In this document: in pieces, positions 23,144-32,779 of the stretch
Numbering within the stretch: position 1 is the stretch's first letter
Layout of the letters: each line of letters starts with the position of its first letter
NCBI GenBank assembly: GCA_037974335.1
Contig: CM075760.1
Span: forward strand, 64,442,360-64,506,359
Length of the DNA stretch: 64,000 nt
Direction of reading: 5' to 3'
From: Prionace glauca
Lineage: Eukaryota > Chordata > Chondrichthyes > Carcharhiniformes > Carcharhinidae
Program-made: the position numbers and the translations under genes
Notes under the pieces: generated by a model
The model's input: only the letters and a program-made list of their open reading frames with translations
Told to the model about the DNA's origin: nothing
Database searches by the model: none

Positions 23144-23216
23144 TGCCGAAACCGGGGATTGAACCAGTGACCTTTAGATGGTCAGTCTAACAGTCTCCCA
23201 ACTGAGCTATTTCAGC
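23144..23216 (-). tRNA. tRNA-Phe body with a GAC (Val-type) anticodon
   Basis: 73 nt whose body is tRNA-Phe: GCTGAAATAGCTCAGTTGGG at the 5' end and GGTTCAATCCCCGGTTTCGGC at the 3' end. The acceptor pairs completely (one wobble) and the anticodon stem TTAGA/TCTAA is perfect. The loop, though, is CTGACCA, giving anticodon GAC instead of GAA. The D stem has one C-C mismatch. An AAAA on the plus strand (TTTT in the transcript) lies ~16 nt past the 3' end. Either an anticodon-switched tRNA or an early pseudogene. The 5' flank is homologous to those of the Val cassettes. Confidence 0.75.
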
Positions 23217-23330
23217 TGGCGTGGAAGCAGTAAGCTTTCGTCTCCCGGATATCTAAGAGAGCAATGATTTCTGCCCATTTTATCTTTCTTCAAGTAATCT
23301 CAATCAAATTTCCTTAATGATAAAAGCAAA

Positions 23331-23475
23331 TTACTGCGGATGGGAAAAGAGGAAATGCTCCAAAATCTCCCAGTGTCTACAGCACCGGTAAGGAGTGAAA
23401 AGGGCGGACGTTTCGAGTCCAGATGACACTTTATCAAACGGAGTTACTCCGATCGAGAAGACAGACAGGAACACA
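23331..23475 (+). repeat. dispersed elasmobranch repeat fragment
   Basis: Matches the family seen at 10315 and 47505: AAATTACTGCGGATGGGAAA, AATGCTCCAAAATCTCCC and TTTCGAGTCCAGATGACAC. Possibly a SINE; no tRNA head visible. Confidence 0.55.
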
Positions 23476-23693
23476 GGCTGAATGGCTGTTTGTCGATATA
23501 AGAGACAGAATTGCCAACATTGAGACTGCAATCCCTGCCCAGAGGATGGACTGGGACTTTCTAACTGAGGTTCAAATCCTGTCATTTTCAACTCCCGTCA
23601 TTTCTCATCGAAACTTATTTTTGTTGAAAATTATTGGAAATAAAGCAATGGGCACAGAGATGGTCAATTCATTACAAATCTCTCACATCAGCA

Positions 23694-23755
23694 TCACTGA
23701 AGGTCCAGTGATCAGGATCAGCGCCGTGACGCGGTTTCGATTCCCAGTCACGGAG
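23694..23755 (+). pseudogene. tRNA-Glu pseudogene
   Basis: GGTCCAGTGATCAGGATC aligns to the 5' half of tRNA-Glu and TTTCGATTCCCAGTCACGGA to the 3' half, with the anticodon arm partly deleted. It lies upstream of tRNA-Thr in a cassette shared with 18668-19664. Confidence 0.6.
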
Positions 23756-24107
23756 TGAATCATTTTTTGGTTAATTCTTCATTTAATGAAAACCCGCCTC
23801 ACAGCGTCTGTGAAGGGAACAACATCCAAATCTTCCAGCTGGATGAACTGGCATCGGAGCTGGAGAAGTCAGAGATGTAACACTAACGATAAACTCTGAA
23901 GAACATACATGCCAGATACACAACATACATGTCAGATACACACACAGCACACATGTCACATCATGTCACTTTCAAGTTGCTTCTTTTAACTTTCTGGTCT
24001 CCACCTCAGAAATTTCCACATTCATCAAAAATCCCCCACCACAAACCCCATCCTGCTCCTCAATCCAGTGGTAATCTTACTAGTGCCAGGGTGGGCTGAC
24101 AGCATTT

Positions 24108-24180
24108 GGCTCCATAGCTCAGTGGTTAGAGCACTGGTCTTGTAAACCAGCGGTCGCGAGTTCGATTCTCGCTGGAGCCT
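24108..24180 (+). tRNA. tRNA-Thr(TGT)
   Basis: 73 nt with a perfect acceptor (GGCTCCA/TGGAGCC), A box TAGCTCAGTGG, anticodon loop CTTGTAA in a paired CTGGT/ACCAG stem, and T arm GCGAG/CTCGC. Best-preserved Thr copy; flanks are homologous to the degenerate copies at 19081 and 19421. Confidence 0.95.
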
Positions 24181-24594
24181 CCGTCCAAAGTTTAGCTAAA
24201 CTGTTGGAAAAAGGCAAATAGAGTGCGAGGCGAAACAGAGTCCTCTTATGAGTGGAGGGGCAGATTAGGTGCTAATTTGGAAAGCAAAACGATTTTCTTC
24301 TTCGTGAAAAGAAATCGAAAGAGCAGAACATATTTGTCGAGCTGATAAATATAAATGTTGATATTAAGAATGGAACCGATGCGTTTGTACAAGGAATTCT
24401 TAAAGTTAGCATGTAGGTGCAGCAGATATTTGAAAGGGAAATTACATTTTGTTCTTATTGCTGACAGACTGTAGTTTTAAAATACGAGGTGTTTCTGCTG
24501 CTACACAGGATTTTGTGGAAACCAGGTTCAATATTCTGTGCAGATGTGACTTTCACACTCAAAAAGGGACATGCTTTATGATCATTAGATACAG

Positions 24595-24965
24595 TAAAGA
24601 GAAGGTTCATCAGAATGTTCCCTGGGGTCAGTGAGTTGTCTTGTGATTAAATTCTCTGGAGTTTAGAAGAATAAGCGGTGATCTATTTAAACTTACACAG
24701 TGCAGACTCGGTTTGATAGGATGGAGGCTGAGAGATTTTCTTTATCTCTGCTGGTCGGGAATCTAACCCCCTGCGGCACAGATCACCGGCTGGTCATTTA
24801 GGGCTAAGATAAGGAGAAATTACTTCACTCAAAGGGCAAGAATCTTTGGTATTTTCTGTACCTGACAGTTATGTACGCCCCATAATCGAGCACATTTAAG
24901 GTTGGGATAAACAGGTTTCTGATCTCTTAGAGAATTCAGGGACATGGGAAGCTGGTGGAAATTTA
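24595..24965 (+). mobile_element. old CR1-like LINE 3' end
   Basis: Recognisable order: AGAATGTTCCCTGGGGTCAG (RMFPGV), GAGTTTAGAAGAATAAG (SLEE), TGATAGGATGGAGGCTGAG (DRMEAE) and GAAATTACTTCACTCAAAGG (KLLHSK, for FTQR). Frames closed; heavily mutated. Confidence 0.6.
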
Positions 24966-25043
24966 TCCATGAGCCACCTGCCTTTTGTCTCGTTTCTTTT
25001 TTTTTTATTCACCAAATACAAGTTTATTCCTTCTCATTGTCAT

Positions 25044-25071
25044 GTTTATATCACACGCAAGTGATATAAAC
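25044..25071. repeat. perfect 11-bp hairpin
   Basis: GTTTATATCAC, a six-base loop, then GTGATATAAAC. Immediately precedes a tRNA-Glu fragment. Significance unknown. Confidence 0.8.
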
Positions 25072-25083
25072 TTGTGGCCACAG

Positions 25084-25114
25084 TGCAGAATCCAAACCAC
25101 TGATCCAACAGGGA
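25084..25114 (-). pseudogene. tRNA-Glu 5' fragment
   Basis: The minus strand reads TCCCTGTTGGATCAGTGG then TTTGGATTCTGCACTG, i.e. tRNA-Glu up to the anticodon stem; the 3' half is absent. Confidence 0.6.
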
Positions 25115-25689
25115 AGCTGACAGTGACTTTCCCAATCAGCGGATCACCATCATTTTAGCCTTTCTCTTCCCTCTCTTCCGTCACCCAATGGGCAGGTTTA
25201 TCACTAAAAAAACGCACTCTGCTTGTACATACACTTGACATCTGCCATCGAGCCCATGGTGGTGAAAATGATGACTTTGCACCATTGGAACTCCCGGGTT
25301 CCGCCATCACTAGCTCAATGTTACCTTATCCATCATTCCTTGCGTCAAATAAAACATCTTCCAACCTTACGTTCTGCCCCTTTTAAGAACATACCCCTGA
25401 TTTCATAATTAGAGAATGCACGGTGAGCCCATCAGATTAATTAAAATTTATAAAAATTTGAATAATAGAACTTTTCCCTCAACCTGAAATAAAAATGATT
25501 TGGAAAAGAAACATACCAAAAAGTCATACAACAATAACTGTCTTACAGTTATTGTTGTAATTGGCTGAACACTTTCCTGGTGTTGAAAAAGAAGGTGCTA
25601 TTTTGCAGGAGAAAATTGTGGTGCATGTGGTCTGCCGTGGAATTTAAAATAACAACAGGATTGTGGACAAAACAAAAAACCCGCTGTAA

Positions 25690-25755
25690 TCTGCTGGTCT
25701 GGTGGTTAGAGTTTGAAGTTTTCACTGCTGTTTTGATTGCAGGTCAGGAAATGAA
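25690..25755 (+). pseudogene. tRNA-Glu(TTC) pseudogene
   Basis: CTGGTGGTTAGAGTTTGAAG and GTTTTCACTGCTG match the Glu(TTC) gene at 46148. The B box is lost (GATTGCAGGTCAGG). The 3' flank GATTTATTGC is also shared, so it was copied with its neighbourhood. Confidence 0.7.
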
Positions 25756-26111
25756 GATTTATTGCTCTCGTCCAATCCCTGACAATAAATATCAGTTATT
25801 TCCCGGCAGAACGCTCAAATCTCAGCCTCGCCTTGTATCCTGTCCTTTCTCAAGTGAAGACCCTGAACAAATTCAACAGGGAGCCATATTGTTCTTTCTG
25901 AGGTCGAGACGAGGTTAAGGACAGTTTAAATGGAGCCGGCTCCTCACTGCAGCTCATTGTGTTTCTGACTGGAGATGAGTTTTGTTTGCTGCACATTTCA
26001 GGATCACCTGATTCGGTTACGATTCCCTCATGGCCCATCCCAGCTCCACGGATTCTGATATATTTCATTATTAATGCAATGAAATGACATGACTAGGCTG
26101 TCTTCCTATGT

Positions 26112-26193
26112 GGTAGCGTGGCCGAGCGGTCTAAGGCGCTGGATTTAGGCTCCAGTCTCTCTTGAGGCGTGGGTTCGAATCCCACCGCTGCCA
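26112..26193 (+). tRNA. tRNA-Leu(TAG)
   Basis: 82-nt class II tRNA: acceptor GGTAGCG/CGCTGCC, A box TGGCCGAGCGG, anticodon loop ATTTAGG in a GCTGG/CTCCAG stem, long variable arm (CTCTCTTGAGG), B box GGTTCGAATCC. A pol III T5 stop is at ~26207. Probably functional. Confidence 0.95.
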
Positions 26194-26781
26194 GAATTGG
26201 TGCAAGTTTTTGTCCTTGGAGCTGAAATCCAACAGCTCGGGTTGGACGCAGGATTCTGTGCGGTGCCGTTTTTGACAGTTGCCCTTGTAAGAACAGAATA
26301 TTGCGTTTGACTCATCAATCGTCAGTTCCAACACGACACAGCCAAAAAAAACACGCACCGACCTCCTCTGAAGGCAAGTCCGGGACCCGGACTTCAGAAT
26401 GTTCTCCCACCCCCAGTGAGTCTCCAGAGTTCAGAAGCTGTGACATCTTCTTCAGAGCCTTCAGTCTATACTCGATGGAGACGAATATCACGCGAAGGCC
26501 ATCTCCACCCCCCCCCCCCCCCACTACTTCCCTTCAAAAAACAGAGCAACAGGAAATTGAGAAACGACGAGCTTAAGGACAGTTTAAATGATGGTGTCCC
26601 TTCAGTGCAGCTCATTGTGTTTCTAAAGTGAGATGATTTCTGTTTGTTACACAGTTCAGGCTGACCTGATTCAGAGAAGGATCAGGCTCAATCCTCCCGA
26701 TGGCCTTTCCCAACTCCATTTCTTTAAACGAATTTCAGTAACATTTCCATTAAATAATATGATTGTGACACATGTCAATGT

Positions 26782-26850
26782 GGTTGTACGGCCGAGCGGT
26801 CTAAGGCTCCAATCTCCGTGGAGGTGTGGGTTCGAATCCCAACGCGAGTG
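26782..26850 (+). pseudogene. tRNA-Leu pseudogene
   Basis: Retains CGGCCGAGCGGTCTAAGG and GTGGGTTCGAATCCCAACG, but the anticodon arm is deleted and the acceptor ends no longer pair. Downstream partner of the Leu gene in the tandem duplication. Confidence 0.85.
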
Positions 26851-26934
26851 AAATGGATTGAAATTTTGATCCTGACTGCTGTTGTAAGATTGAATGCAGG
26901 AGTGTGCGCAGTGTCGTTTTCGTCATGTGATTCT

Positions 26935-27620
26935 TCTGTGAAATGTGCGCCTTTTCCTCCAGTTCACTTACAGTATTACTTGTATCTGTCTGTTTGAGCA
27001 GACACTACTATCAGAAATTTCTGATGGTGAATAACCATATTTGTCTGCGCCCCTATAAACCCATTAAATTCTGTTGGAGACTGAACGAGATGGGAATAAA
27101 TGCTCGGTGTCTAAATAGAACTTCCCCTTCAGTGCACCTTATTTCACAGGAAGTATTTGAGGGTGAAATCAGAGAAATGATAACATGTCTTTAACATCGA
27201 GGTTCAGATAATGTGCAGCAACAAACTGAAACCAAATAATTTCCCTTCCCCGACATAAACAAGCTTAACGATTGTTTCTTCCCGGTTTCGAACCGGGGAC
27301 TTTTCGCGTGTGAAGCGAACGTGATAACCACTACACTACAGAAACAACTGGAAAACTAACGGAGCAAATCAGCCAGTCTGTAATGTTCAACTGCGCTGTG
27401 TTGCTGCAGGTTCCGATGGTCAGACTGAGAGCCCATGTCACTGAATTCAGGAAGATAACCGTTACTTTCAATCTGATTGTACATCTTATCCCCAAAATCA
27501 AAATTTAAAAGCGTTCGTCTCACAAATATCTAAGGGATCAATGATTTCTACCCAATCATTAATGCATCATTTTCACCTTTCTTCGAATAATCTCAGCATT
27601 TGTATCATCAGCCCTTTGTA
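26935..27620 (-). repeat. tRNA-Val cassette, copy A
   Basis: Includes the 3' flank (26935-27235: TTTGAGCAGACACTACTATC, CAGGAAGTATTTGAGG), the tRNA and the 5' flank (TTCCGATGGTCAGACTGAG, ATATCTAAGGGATCAATGA). Homologous cassettes occur at 57850-59400, flank-only pieces at 31720-32075, and the 5' flank alone behind the Phe-bodied tRNA at 23228. Confidence 0.85.
27273..27345 (-). tRNA. tRNA-Val(CAC)
   Basis: 73 nt: acceptor GTTTCTG/AAGAAAC, A box TAGTGTAGTGG, anticodon loop TTCACAC in a TTCGC/GCGAA stem, T arm CCCGG/CCGGG with TTCGAAA. One weak pair in the acceptor. Probably functional. Confidence 0.92.
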
Positions 27621-27764
27621 ACCTGTCGCTCCCTTTTTTCTTTGTTTTTTAAATGTGACATTTCCAATTCAGATACTAAAGAGGAAATCTCCCTATACTG
27701 ATTCCGACAGAACTGGTGCAGACCGGGAAGGAGCACAGGATTGTTGTACAGCAATAAATCTACA

Positions 27765-27836
27765 TTCCCTGACCGGGAATCGAACCCGGGCCGCGGCGGT
27801 GAGAGCGCCGAATCCTAACCACTAGACCACCAGGGA
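27765..27836 (-). tRNA. tRNA-Glu(CTC)
   Basis: 72 nt: acceptor TCCCTGG pairs with TCAGGGA, A box TGGTCTAGTGG, anticodon loop CTCTCAC in a perfect CGGCG/CGCCG stem, B box GGTTCGATTCC. Intact. Its mirrored counterpart at 46148 reads TTC, so one arm has changed anticodon within the Glu box. Confidence 0.95.
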
Positions 27837-27894
27837 AGCTGATGAACACTTTATAAAATATTAATTTATCCATGAGCCACCTGCCTTTTGTTTT

Positions 27895-28105
27895 ATTTCT
27901 ACACAGGGAACACAATCTCAGGATAAGGAGCTGACGATTCAGGACTGAGATCAGGAGAAATTGCTTCACTCAAAGGCTGGTGAATCTTGGGAATTCTCTA
28001 CTCCGGAGGGTTCTGATGCTCCATCATTGAACACATTTCAGTTTGGGTTAGACAGATTTATGATCATTCCAGGAATGAATGGAAACAGGAATATGGAATT
28101 GGAAC
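27895..28105 (+). mobile_element. CR1-like LINE C-terminal relic
   Basis: Blocks for GKLLHSKAGESW, then SDAPSLNTFQFGLDRFM (counterpart of VNAPSLGAFKRSVDRFM). Its inverted copy is at 44945-45175, so it predates the duplication. Confidence 0.65.
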
Positions 28106-28149
28106 AAATACTCAGCCACAAGTTCATTTTTCAATTTTTTTTATGTTTA

Positions 28150-28262
28150 AAGGTATAATTACACATATATATTATATATATATGATATATATATATATAT
28201 GTAATGGTGTACAGATATATTTATATGTGTATATGTATATATAATGTTATATGTAATATGCT
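28150..28262. repeat. (TA)n-rich microsatellite
   Basis: About 110 bp of ATATAT with GTATATG interruptions. Confidence 0.9.
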
Positions 28263-28414
28263 TGAAGTCAATAGTCATTAAATAATGTTGGTAATACCAG
28301 ATAACAGTACAACCGGGAACAATTCACACCTATTTTTTATTGGCACCCACGGTCCCATTGCCAACAGGCAACTGTTTAACCGTGAATGCTGATGGTGAGG
28401 AAATAGTAAAATTC

Positions 28415-28433
28415 CGTCCCTGGGTGGTCTCGA
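28415..28433 (-). pseudogene. tRNA-Asn 3' fragment
   Basis: CGTCCCTGGGTGGTCTCGA equals the 3' end of the Asn gene at 29476, and the adjacent ~70 bp (CAACTGTTTAACCGTGAATG) equals its 3' flank. A partial local duplication. Confidence 0.7.
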
Positions 28434-28439
28434 TTTCTG

Positions 28440-29160
28440 AACGGACTAAGGAAAAAAATGAGCGCCAAGGAATGGAAAATCCAGCGAAAAAGAGACATGT
28501 GTCCAATTATAATGAAATATTATTTGATAATGTCTGGATGATAAAATGGACAAATCTTTAAATCACAAAATGGTAAGTTTATACAATAATTAGCTGGTAA
28601 TCGACATGTTCAGTAACGGGAAGGTAAATATGAATGCAAGTATTAAATTCGCTATCCTTTGGCCAGATTTCCCTGTGAATGTTACTGACAGAGATATTAA
28701 TGCCATTGCTCTACTGATTGTTCCCTTTCCATGGAAACAGGGAAATAAATTTTCCTCAAATATCTTCTCAAACCTGCTGCACTAACCTTGTGATTAAAAT
28801 GATACATCACCGCCATCTGCTGGCGGCCCACAGAGACTGCAGGCGCTGGGGCTTGTGAGTCTGCGAACCGGTTACTGAAATTTGAATATTGAACGATATT
28901 GTCCGAGATTGGAGTTTGTAAAAGGATCTCGGCTGGCGTATTCGCCCTTTTTATAACCAGACACCGCAGATAAACCGTGTTCTTCATTTCCCATTGGGAG
29001 ATAATGTCTGGAGATTGAAGTTGGGATTATTTGAAACTTCAAATTGTACATTCGATGCAGTTATCAGAGTTAATCAAATTCAGAATCTTAGTGGGTAAAC
29101 ATTGCTGCCCTCTGCAATTCGTTTGTCAGACATTTTCACGGTTTAGTCTTAAAAAAGGTA
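28440..29160. other. no gene recognised
   Basis: Unassigned spacer inside the left arm. Holds a CTCF-like CGCCATCTGCTGGCGG at ~28811 (also a short palindrome); unproven. Confidence 0.4.
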
Positions 29161-29173
29161 CAAAGAATCAGAC

Positions 29174-29179
<6 letters not shown>

Positions 29180-29213
<34 letters not shown>
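29180..29213. repeat. (CA)n microsatellite
   Basis: Seventeen or so CA units followed by CGGGTATTGG; an ACAGATTCAGGGACACA-type minor repeat continues to ~29340. Confidence 0.9.
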
Positions 29214-29215
<2 letters not shown>

Positions 29216-29475
29216 GTATTGGAGCCGATAGAGAAACAAGGGGGCATACACAGATTCAGGGACACATATAGATGCAGGGGCACACTAGATTCAGATACAC
29301 CAAGATTCAGGCGCAGACATATAGAGATCCTGGTGACTCGAAAGATACAAGGGCACACACAATGTCTCAGCTTGTACACGACCAAACTCTCTCTCGTGGT
29401 TCCAAACTTTTCAATGAGTTGAAGCAGGCAACTGTTTACCCGTGAATGCTGATAGTGAGAAAAATAACAAAAATC

Positions 29476-29549
29476 CGTCCCTGGGTGGCCTCGAACCATC
29501 AACCTTTCGGTTAACAGCTAAACGCGCTGACCCATTGCGCCACAGAGAC
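29476..29549 (-). tRNA. tRNA-Asn(GTT), slightly weakened
   Basis: 74 nt: acceptor GTCTCTG/CAGGGAC, A box TGGCGCAATGG, loop CTGTTAA. The anticodon stem (TTTAG/CCGAA) and T stem (GATGG/CCACC) each have one mismatch that the mirrored copy at 44663 lacks. TTTTT follows on the transcript. May be decaying. Confidence 0.85.
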
Positions 29550-29990
29550 TGAGACAACAGCAGTTAAATGTATTCTAAACGAGTGTGTCAATGACCACAA
29601 TTCTATTTCTGAAAACCTGTTCCAGAAATGCAGCATGACCGCACTGTTTACAATTCTATACAAGCCTCTTTAGTTCCGTTGATCCCGCAGCACTGCTGTA
29701 GTGTGTTGGTTATTCCCTTTCTCCTATGAACGGGCAGGTAAAATGAATCCATGTTTCTTATCACAGGCAGGAATTCAACGGGAGGGAAGGGAACGAACCA
29801 CCAGTAGCCCAACGATCCAATACTTTCCACTCAATCATCAATAATAACGTTCACAACTGCACCTCCTTCCGAATATTGTGATCCATTTCCCTCGCGATTT
29901 GTTCCAATACATAATATTTCCCTTGTTTTCTCCTAATTTTGGCAGGAGATTCGCGTCAATATACAGAGTGAACGGAGAAAGAAGAAGCTT

Positions 29991-30061
29991 TGCATTGGCC
30001 GGGAATCGAACCCGGGCCTCCCGCGTGGCAGGCGAGAATTCTACCACTGAACCACCAATGC
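29991..30061 (-). tRNA. tRNA-Gly(GCC)
   Basis: 71 nt: perfect acceptor GCATTGG/CCAATGC, A box TGGTTCAGTGG, anticodon loop CTGCCAC in a TCTCG/CGGGA-type stem, B box GGTTCGATTCC. Looks intact. It lies just outside the inverted duplication. Confidence 0.95.
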
Positions 30062-30124
30062 TGTTCTTGTTAGTCCTACCTCTACATGCTCTCTCTTCCT
30101 TCACACTCAGCAGCATTGTAATTT

Positions 30125-30515
30125 TCTGACTTTATCCTTTCGTTCCCCAAATGCCCACAAATGCTCTCACTCAAATCTCACACGCAACATCGCACAAGCC
30201 TCTCATGCTGTTCAACACCTTCCTTTCATTCACAACCGCATCTCAAACTTTCAACCTTCCTCCAAAACACAAGCACTCTGCAACAGTCCCCCTCTCACAC
30301 AGCCTCATTCTCCCAAATAAGCCTCTGCTTTCATCACATCAGTCTAAACACACTTAAAACGTATTCAAATGATTTGCACACCGCCTCTTGCACTCAACCC
30401 ATATCACTACAATACGCCTCATGCCATTCTGCAAAAGCTTTAAGTTGCTACTTTTCTTCAAAGCTGGTACCCAGTGCGACACCAGGCCAAACCTCCACTT
30501 TCAACACTTGATAAC
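30125..30515. other. G-depleted strand-asymmetric tract
   Basis: About 390 bp with very few G residues on the plus strand, rich in C, A and T. Open frames here are compositional. No repeat family recognised. Confidence 0.55.
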
Positions 30516-30542
30516 ACTTATATAGGGTTACAAGTTAGCTCG

Positions 30543-30650
30543 GAATGAGTTAAAAAATAGGAGAGCTAGGAGGGGGCATGAGAAGTCCTTGGCAAGTCGG
30601 ATAAAGGAAAACCCCAAAGCTTTTTACTCTTACGTTAAAAACGCGCATTA
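30543..30650 (+). mobile_element. CR1 LINE fragment
   Basis: Frame reads ELKNRRARRGHEKSLASRIK then ENPKAFYSYVKNAH, the endonuclease-RT linker of CR1 copies here. Sits directly beside a broken tRNA-Glu and may have caused the break. Confidence 0.8.
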
Positions 30651-30681
30651 AATCTTCACATATCGAGGCTAGTCTGCGATA

Positions 30682-30721
30682 TCTGAAAGCGCTGAATCCT
30701 AACCACGAGACCCCCAGGATC
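30682..30721 (-). pseudogene. tRNA-Glu 5' fragment
   Basis: The minus strand reads TCCTGGGGGTCTCGTGG then TTAGGATTCAGCGC, the first half of tRNA-Glu; the 3' half is missing where the LINE fragment abuts. Confidence 0.75.
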
Positions 30722-30879
30722 CCATCTGCCTGATTCTCCCAGACACTGGTTACAGGAATGTGCAGAGCGCCAATTGTCCGCACTCATACACTCCTTCCTG
30801 TCTGTTAAGATTTGAAATTGTTCATATTTTCACATTGGCTTCCAGTGTGATGAAAGCAGAGCTGTCATAAGCTGATGTT

Positions 30880-31110
30880 GTTCAGTGGATTTACTGCAGT
30901 AAGGTTTATGTCAGTTCGATGCAAACATTGGTGTTTGAATGTAGTCAGTTACAGTGAAATTTAATACGTTGGAAAGGAGCCTACTGGCTTTTACAGGAGG
31001 AACCAGCAAGGGCAATGTAAATCTGAATTGTGCAACGGGACTGATATTTCTCCCTGCTGTTCAAATTGGCACAAGTATTGATCCACGATTTTCAAGATTC
31101 ACCCCGTGTT
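30880..31110 (+). repeat. tRNA-Gln cassette 5' flank
   Basis: Matches 20560-20725 (AGGAACCAGCAAGGGCAATG, CAACGGGACTGATATTTCTC) and, less well, 47140-47275. It precedes a Gln-like tRNA in two of the three. Confidence 0.75.
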
Positions 31111-31111
31111 G

Positions 31112-31151
31112 GGTTCCGTCGTGTAATGGTTAGCACTCTGGACTCTGAATC
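31112..31151 (+). pseudogene. tRNA-Gln(CTG) 5' fragment
   Basis: GGTTCCGTCGTGTAATGG then TTAGCACTCTGGACTCTGA: a good 5' half with a normal TCTGG stem strand. The sequence then breaks off after the anticodon loop. Confidence 0.9.
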
Positions 31152-31347
31152 GAAAGAAAAATTTGCCAGCCCGTTGAACTGCTGTTACTCAATTCAAGGG
31201 CAATTAGGATTGGTAGTAAATGAATAAAGACAATCTCAATAATGGACCTTTTCCTCACAAGTAAAAGCAAACTTTCTGACAGTTCATGTGCCTGAAACTT
31301 TCGAAACATCGAGCTAATATGTAACAACTATCCTAATGATCACATGT

Positions 31348-31420
31348 GGGCCAGTGGCGCAATGGATAACGCGTCTGACTACGGATCAGAAGATTCCAGG
31401 TTCGACTCCTGGTTGGCTCA
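31348..31420 (+). tRNA. tRNA-Arg(ACG)
   Basis: 73 nt, near-identical body to the minus-strand copy at 21779: A box TGGCGCAATGG, loop CTACGGA, T arm CCAGG/CCTGG. The acceptor GGGCCAG/TTGGCTC has wobbles only. Likely functional; no T4 stop in the first ~40 bases. Confidence 0.93.
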
Positions 31421-31719
31421 GTACAAACCTTTAAAAGGTGTTCATAAAGTCCTTGTTACTTTCGATGAAAAAACTATTTAATATCTTTATACTTATTCAG
31501 ACAAATGTTGGCAAGCATATTTTCAGCTTCTCTGGAGAAAGTAATGTTAGGAAATTGCTAATGAACAGCAACCGACTATTTTACGTTATTTTTTTCGGGA
31601 AAAAATCATTCAATAAAATTAGGATGTTAAATAAATGCTAACCGCAAATACATTTTGGACAAAATTCAACATGTCTTTGAGAATTTACACAATTTTGTCA
31701 TTTTTTTCATAAAATTCAG

Positions 31720-32075
31720 CATTTCTGATTTTGGAGAAAGCATTTCAAGCTGAGGTCAGAGCAAAGATAATATGACTGTAACATCGAGATTCTGATAATA
31801 CTCAGCACCAAACTGAAATCATACAGACTTCCCTCACCCTAGCATGTTTCAGATGGTGATTAACTATGTTAGTCTGTACCTAAACCTATTAAATTGTCTT
31901 GTAGACTCGATGACTTGCTGATACGTGCAGGTGTCAAAATAGGAACGTTTCTTTCCTGACAATGCATCAAACAATTTATCATTTCTTATTTGACACAAAG
32001 CATTTGAGGCCGAGGCCAGAGCGAAGATACTATGTAGGTAACATCGAGATTCAGATAATGTTCAGGAACAAAATG
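31720..32075. repeat. tRNA-Val cassette flank, two partial copies
   Basis: Two pieces (31720-31830, 31845-32075) repeat the Val-cassette 3' flank: AAGCATTTGAGGCCGAGG, TAACATCGAGATTCAGATAA and TTCAGATGGTGATTAACTAT. No tRNA between them. Confidence 0.8.
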
Positions 32076-32094
32076 CCCCGGCCGATGAAGGCAT

Positions 32095-32376
32095 GCTTTA
32101 AGGTGCGAGGGGCAAGGTTTCAAGGAGATTGACATGGCAGATTTTTTGCACAGAGAGCAATGGATGCCTGGAACTCGCTGCTGGGGGAGAGATAGTAGAA
32201 GCGGATGCTGTTATGACTTTTAAGTCACTTGACAAGTACATGAATAGGATGGGAATAGAGGGATATGGTCCCGGAAGGATAGGGGGTTTTAGATGAGTCG
32301 GGCAGCATGGTCAGTGAAGGTTTGAAGGGCCAAAGGGCATGTTCCTGTGCTGTAATTTTCTCTGTTCTTTATTCTG
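32095..32376 (+). mobile_element. CR1-like LINE 3' end
   Basis: Blocks GARFQGD, FFAQRAMDAWNSLLGE, VEADAVMTFKSLDKYMNRM, then the CTGTGCTGTAATTTTCTC tail. Old and 5'-truncated. Confidence 0.75.
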
Positions 32377-32779
32377 CCATTTTTCTTTACCCAAAACTGA
32401 CCTTCAGACCCTGTAGCTCTATATTTAACCACTCCATCTCTGACATCTCCTCCAGTCACACAACCCTGTGAGATGTCTGCACTGATCTTATTGTGGCATC
32501 ATGAGTGTTCCACATACAACATGACTTGTCTCTATAAATTCTCATCTTGAACATTTCAATTGAAATTTCAGGGCAAGCAGAGCTTTTTGAGCAGAATGGT
32601 TCAGATTCCCACCATCTTTAATGCGAACAAGTTGTTTCTGATTTCCCTACAGAGGTTGTCTATTAAACAATGACTGAACATAGGGGGTGAATGTGAGAAG
32701 CTGAAGTTTCCAGTTGAAGAAGTTCCCAGTGTCTCTGAGCAGCTGAACTGGGGAAGCCTTTGGGCAGAGACTGCGCTGC

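Larger units (their letters stand above)
25912..26950 (+). repeat. tandem duplication carrying tRNA-Leu
   Basis: Two units about 665 bp apart (25912-26573 and 26574-26950), each starting AAGGACAGTTTAAATG and CAGCTCATTGTGTTTCT, then a tRNA-Leu body and a GCAGGATTCTGTGCGG-like 3' flank. Unit 2 is shorter and its tRNA is damaged. A (C)14 run lies at ~26508. Confidence 0.8.
27655..29930. repeat. inverted segmental duplication, left arm
   Basis: Mirrored by 44285-46320. Order here: tRNA-Glu, CR1-like tail, tRNA-Asn fragment and gene, unique flank. The right arm has the same blocks in reverse order and orientation. A TA-rich microsatellite and ~700 bp around 28440-29160 are insertions or losses between the arms. 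Confidence 0.88.
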
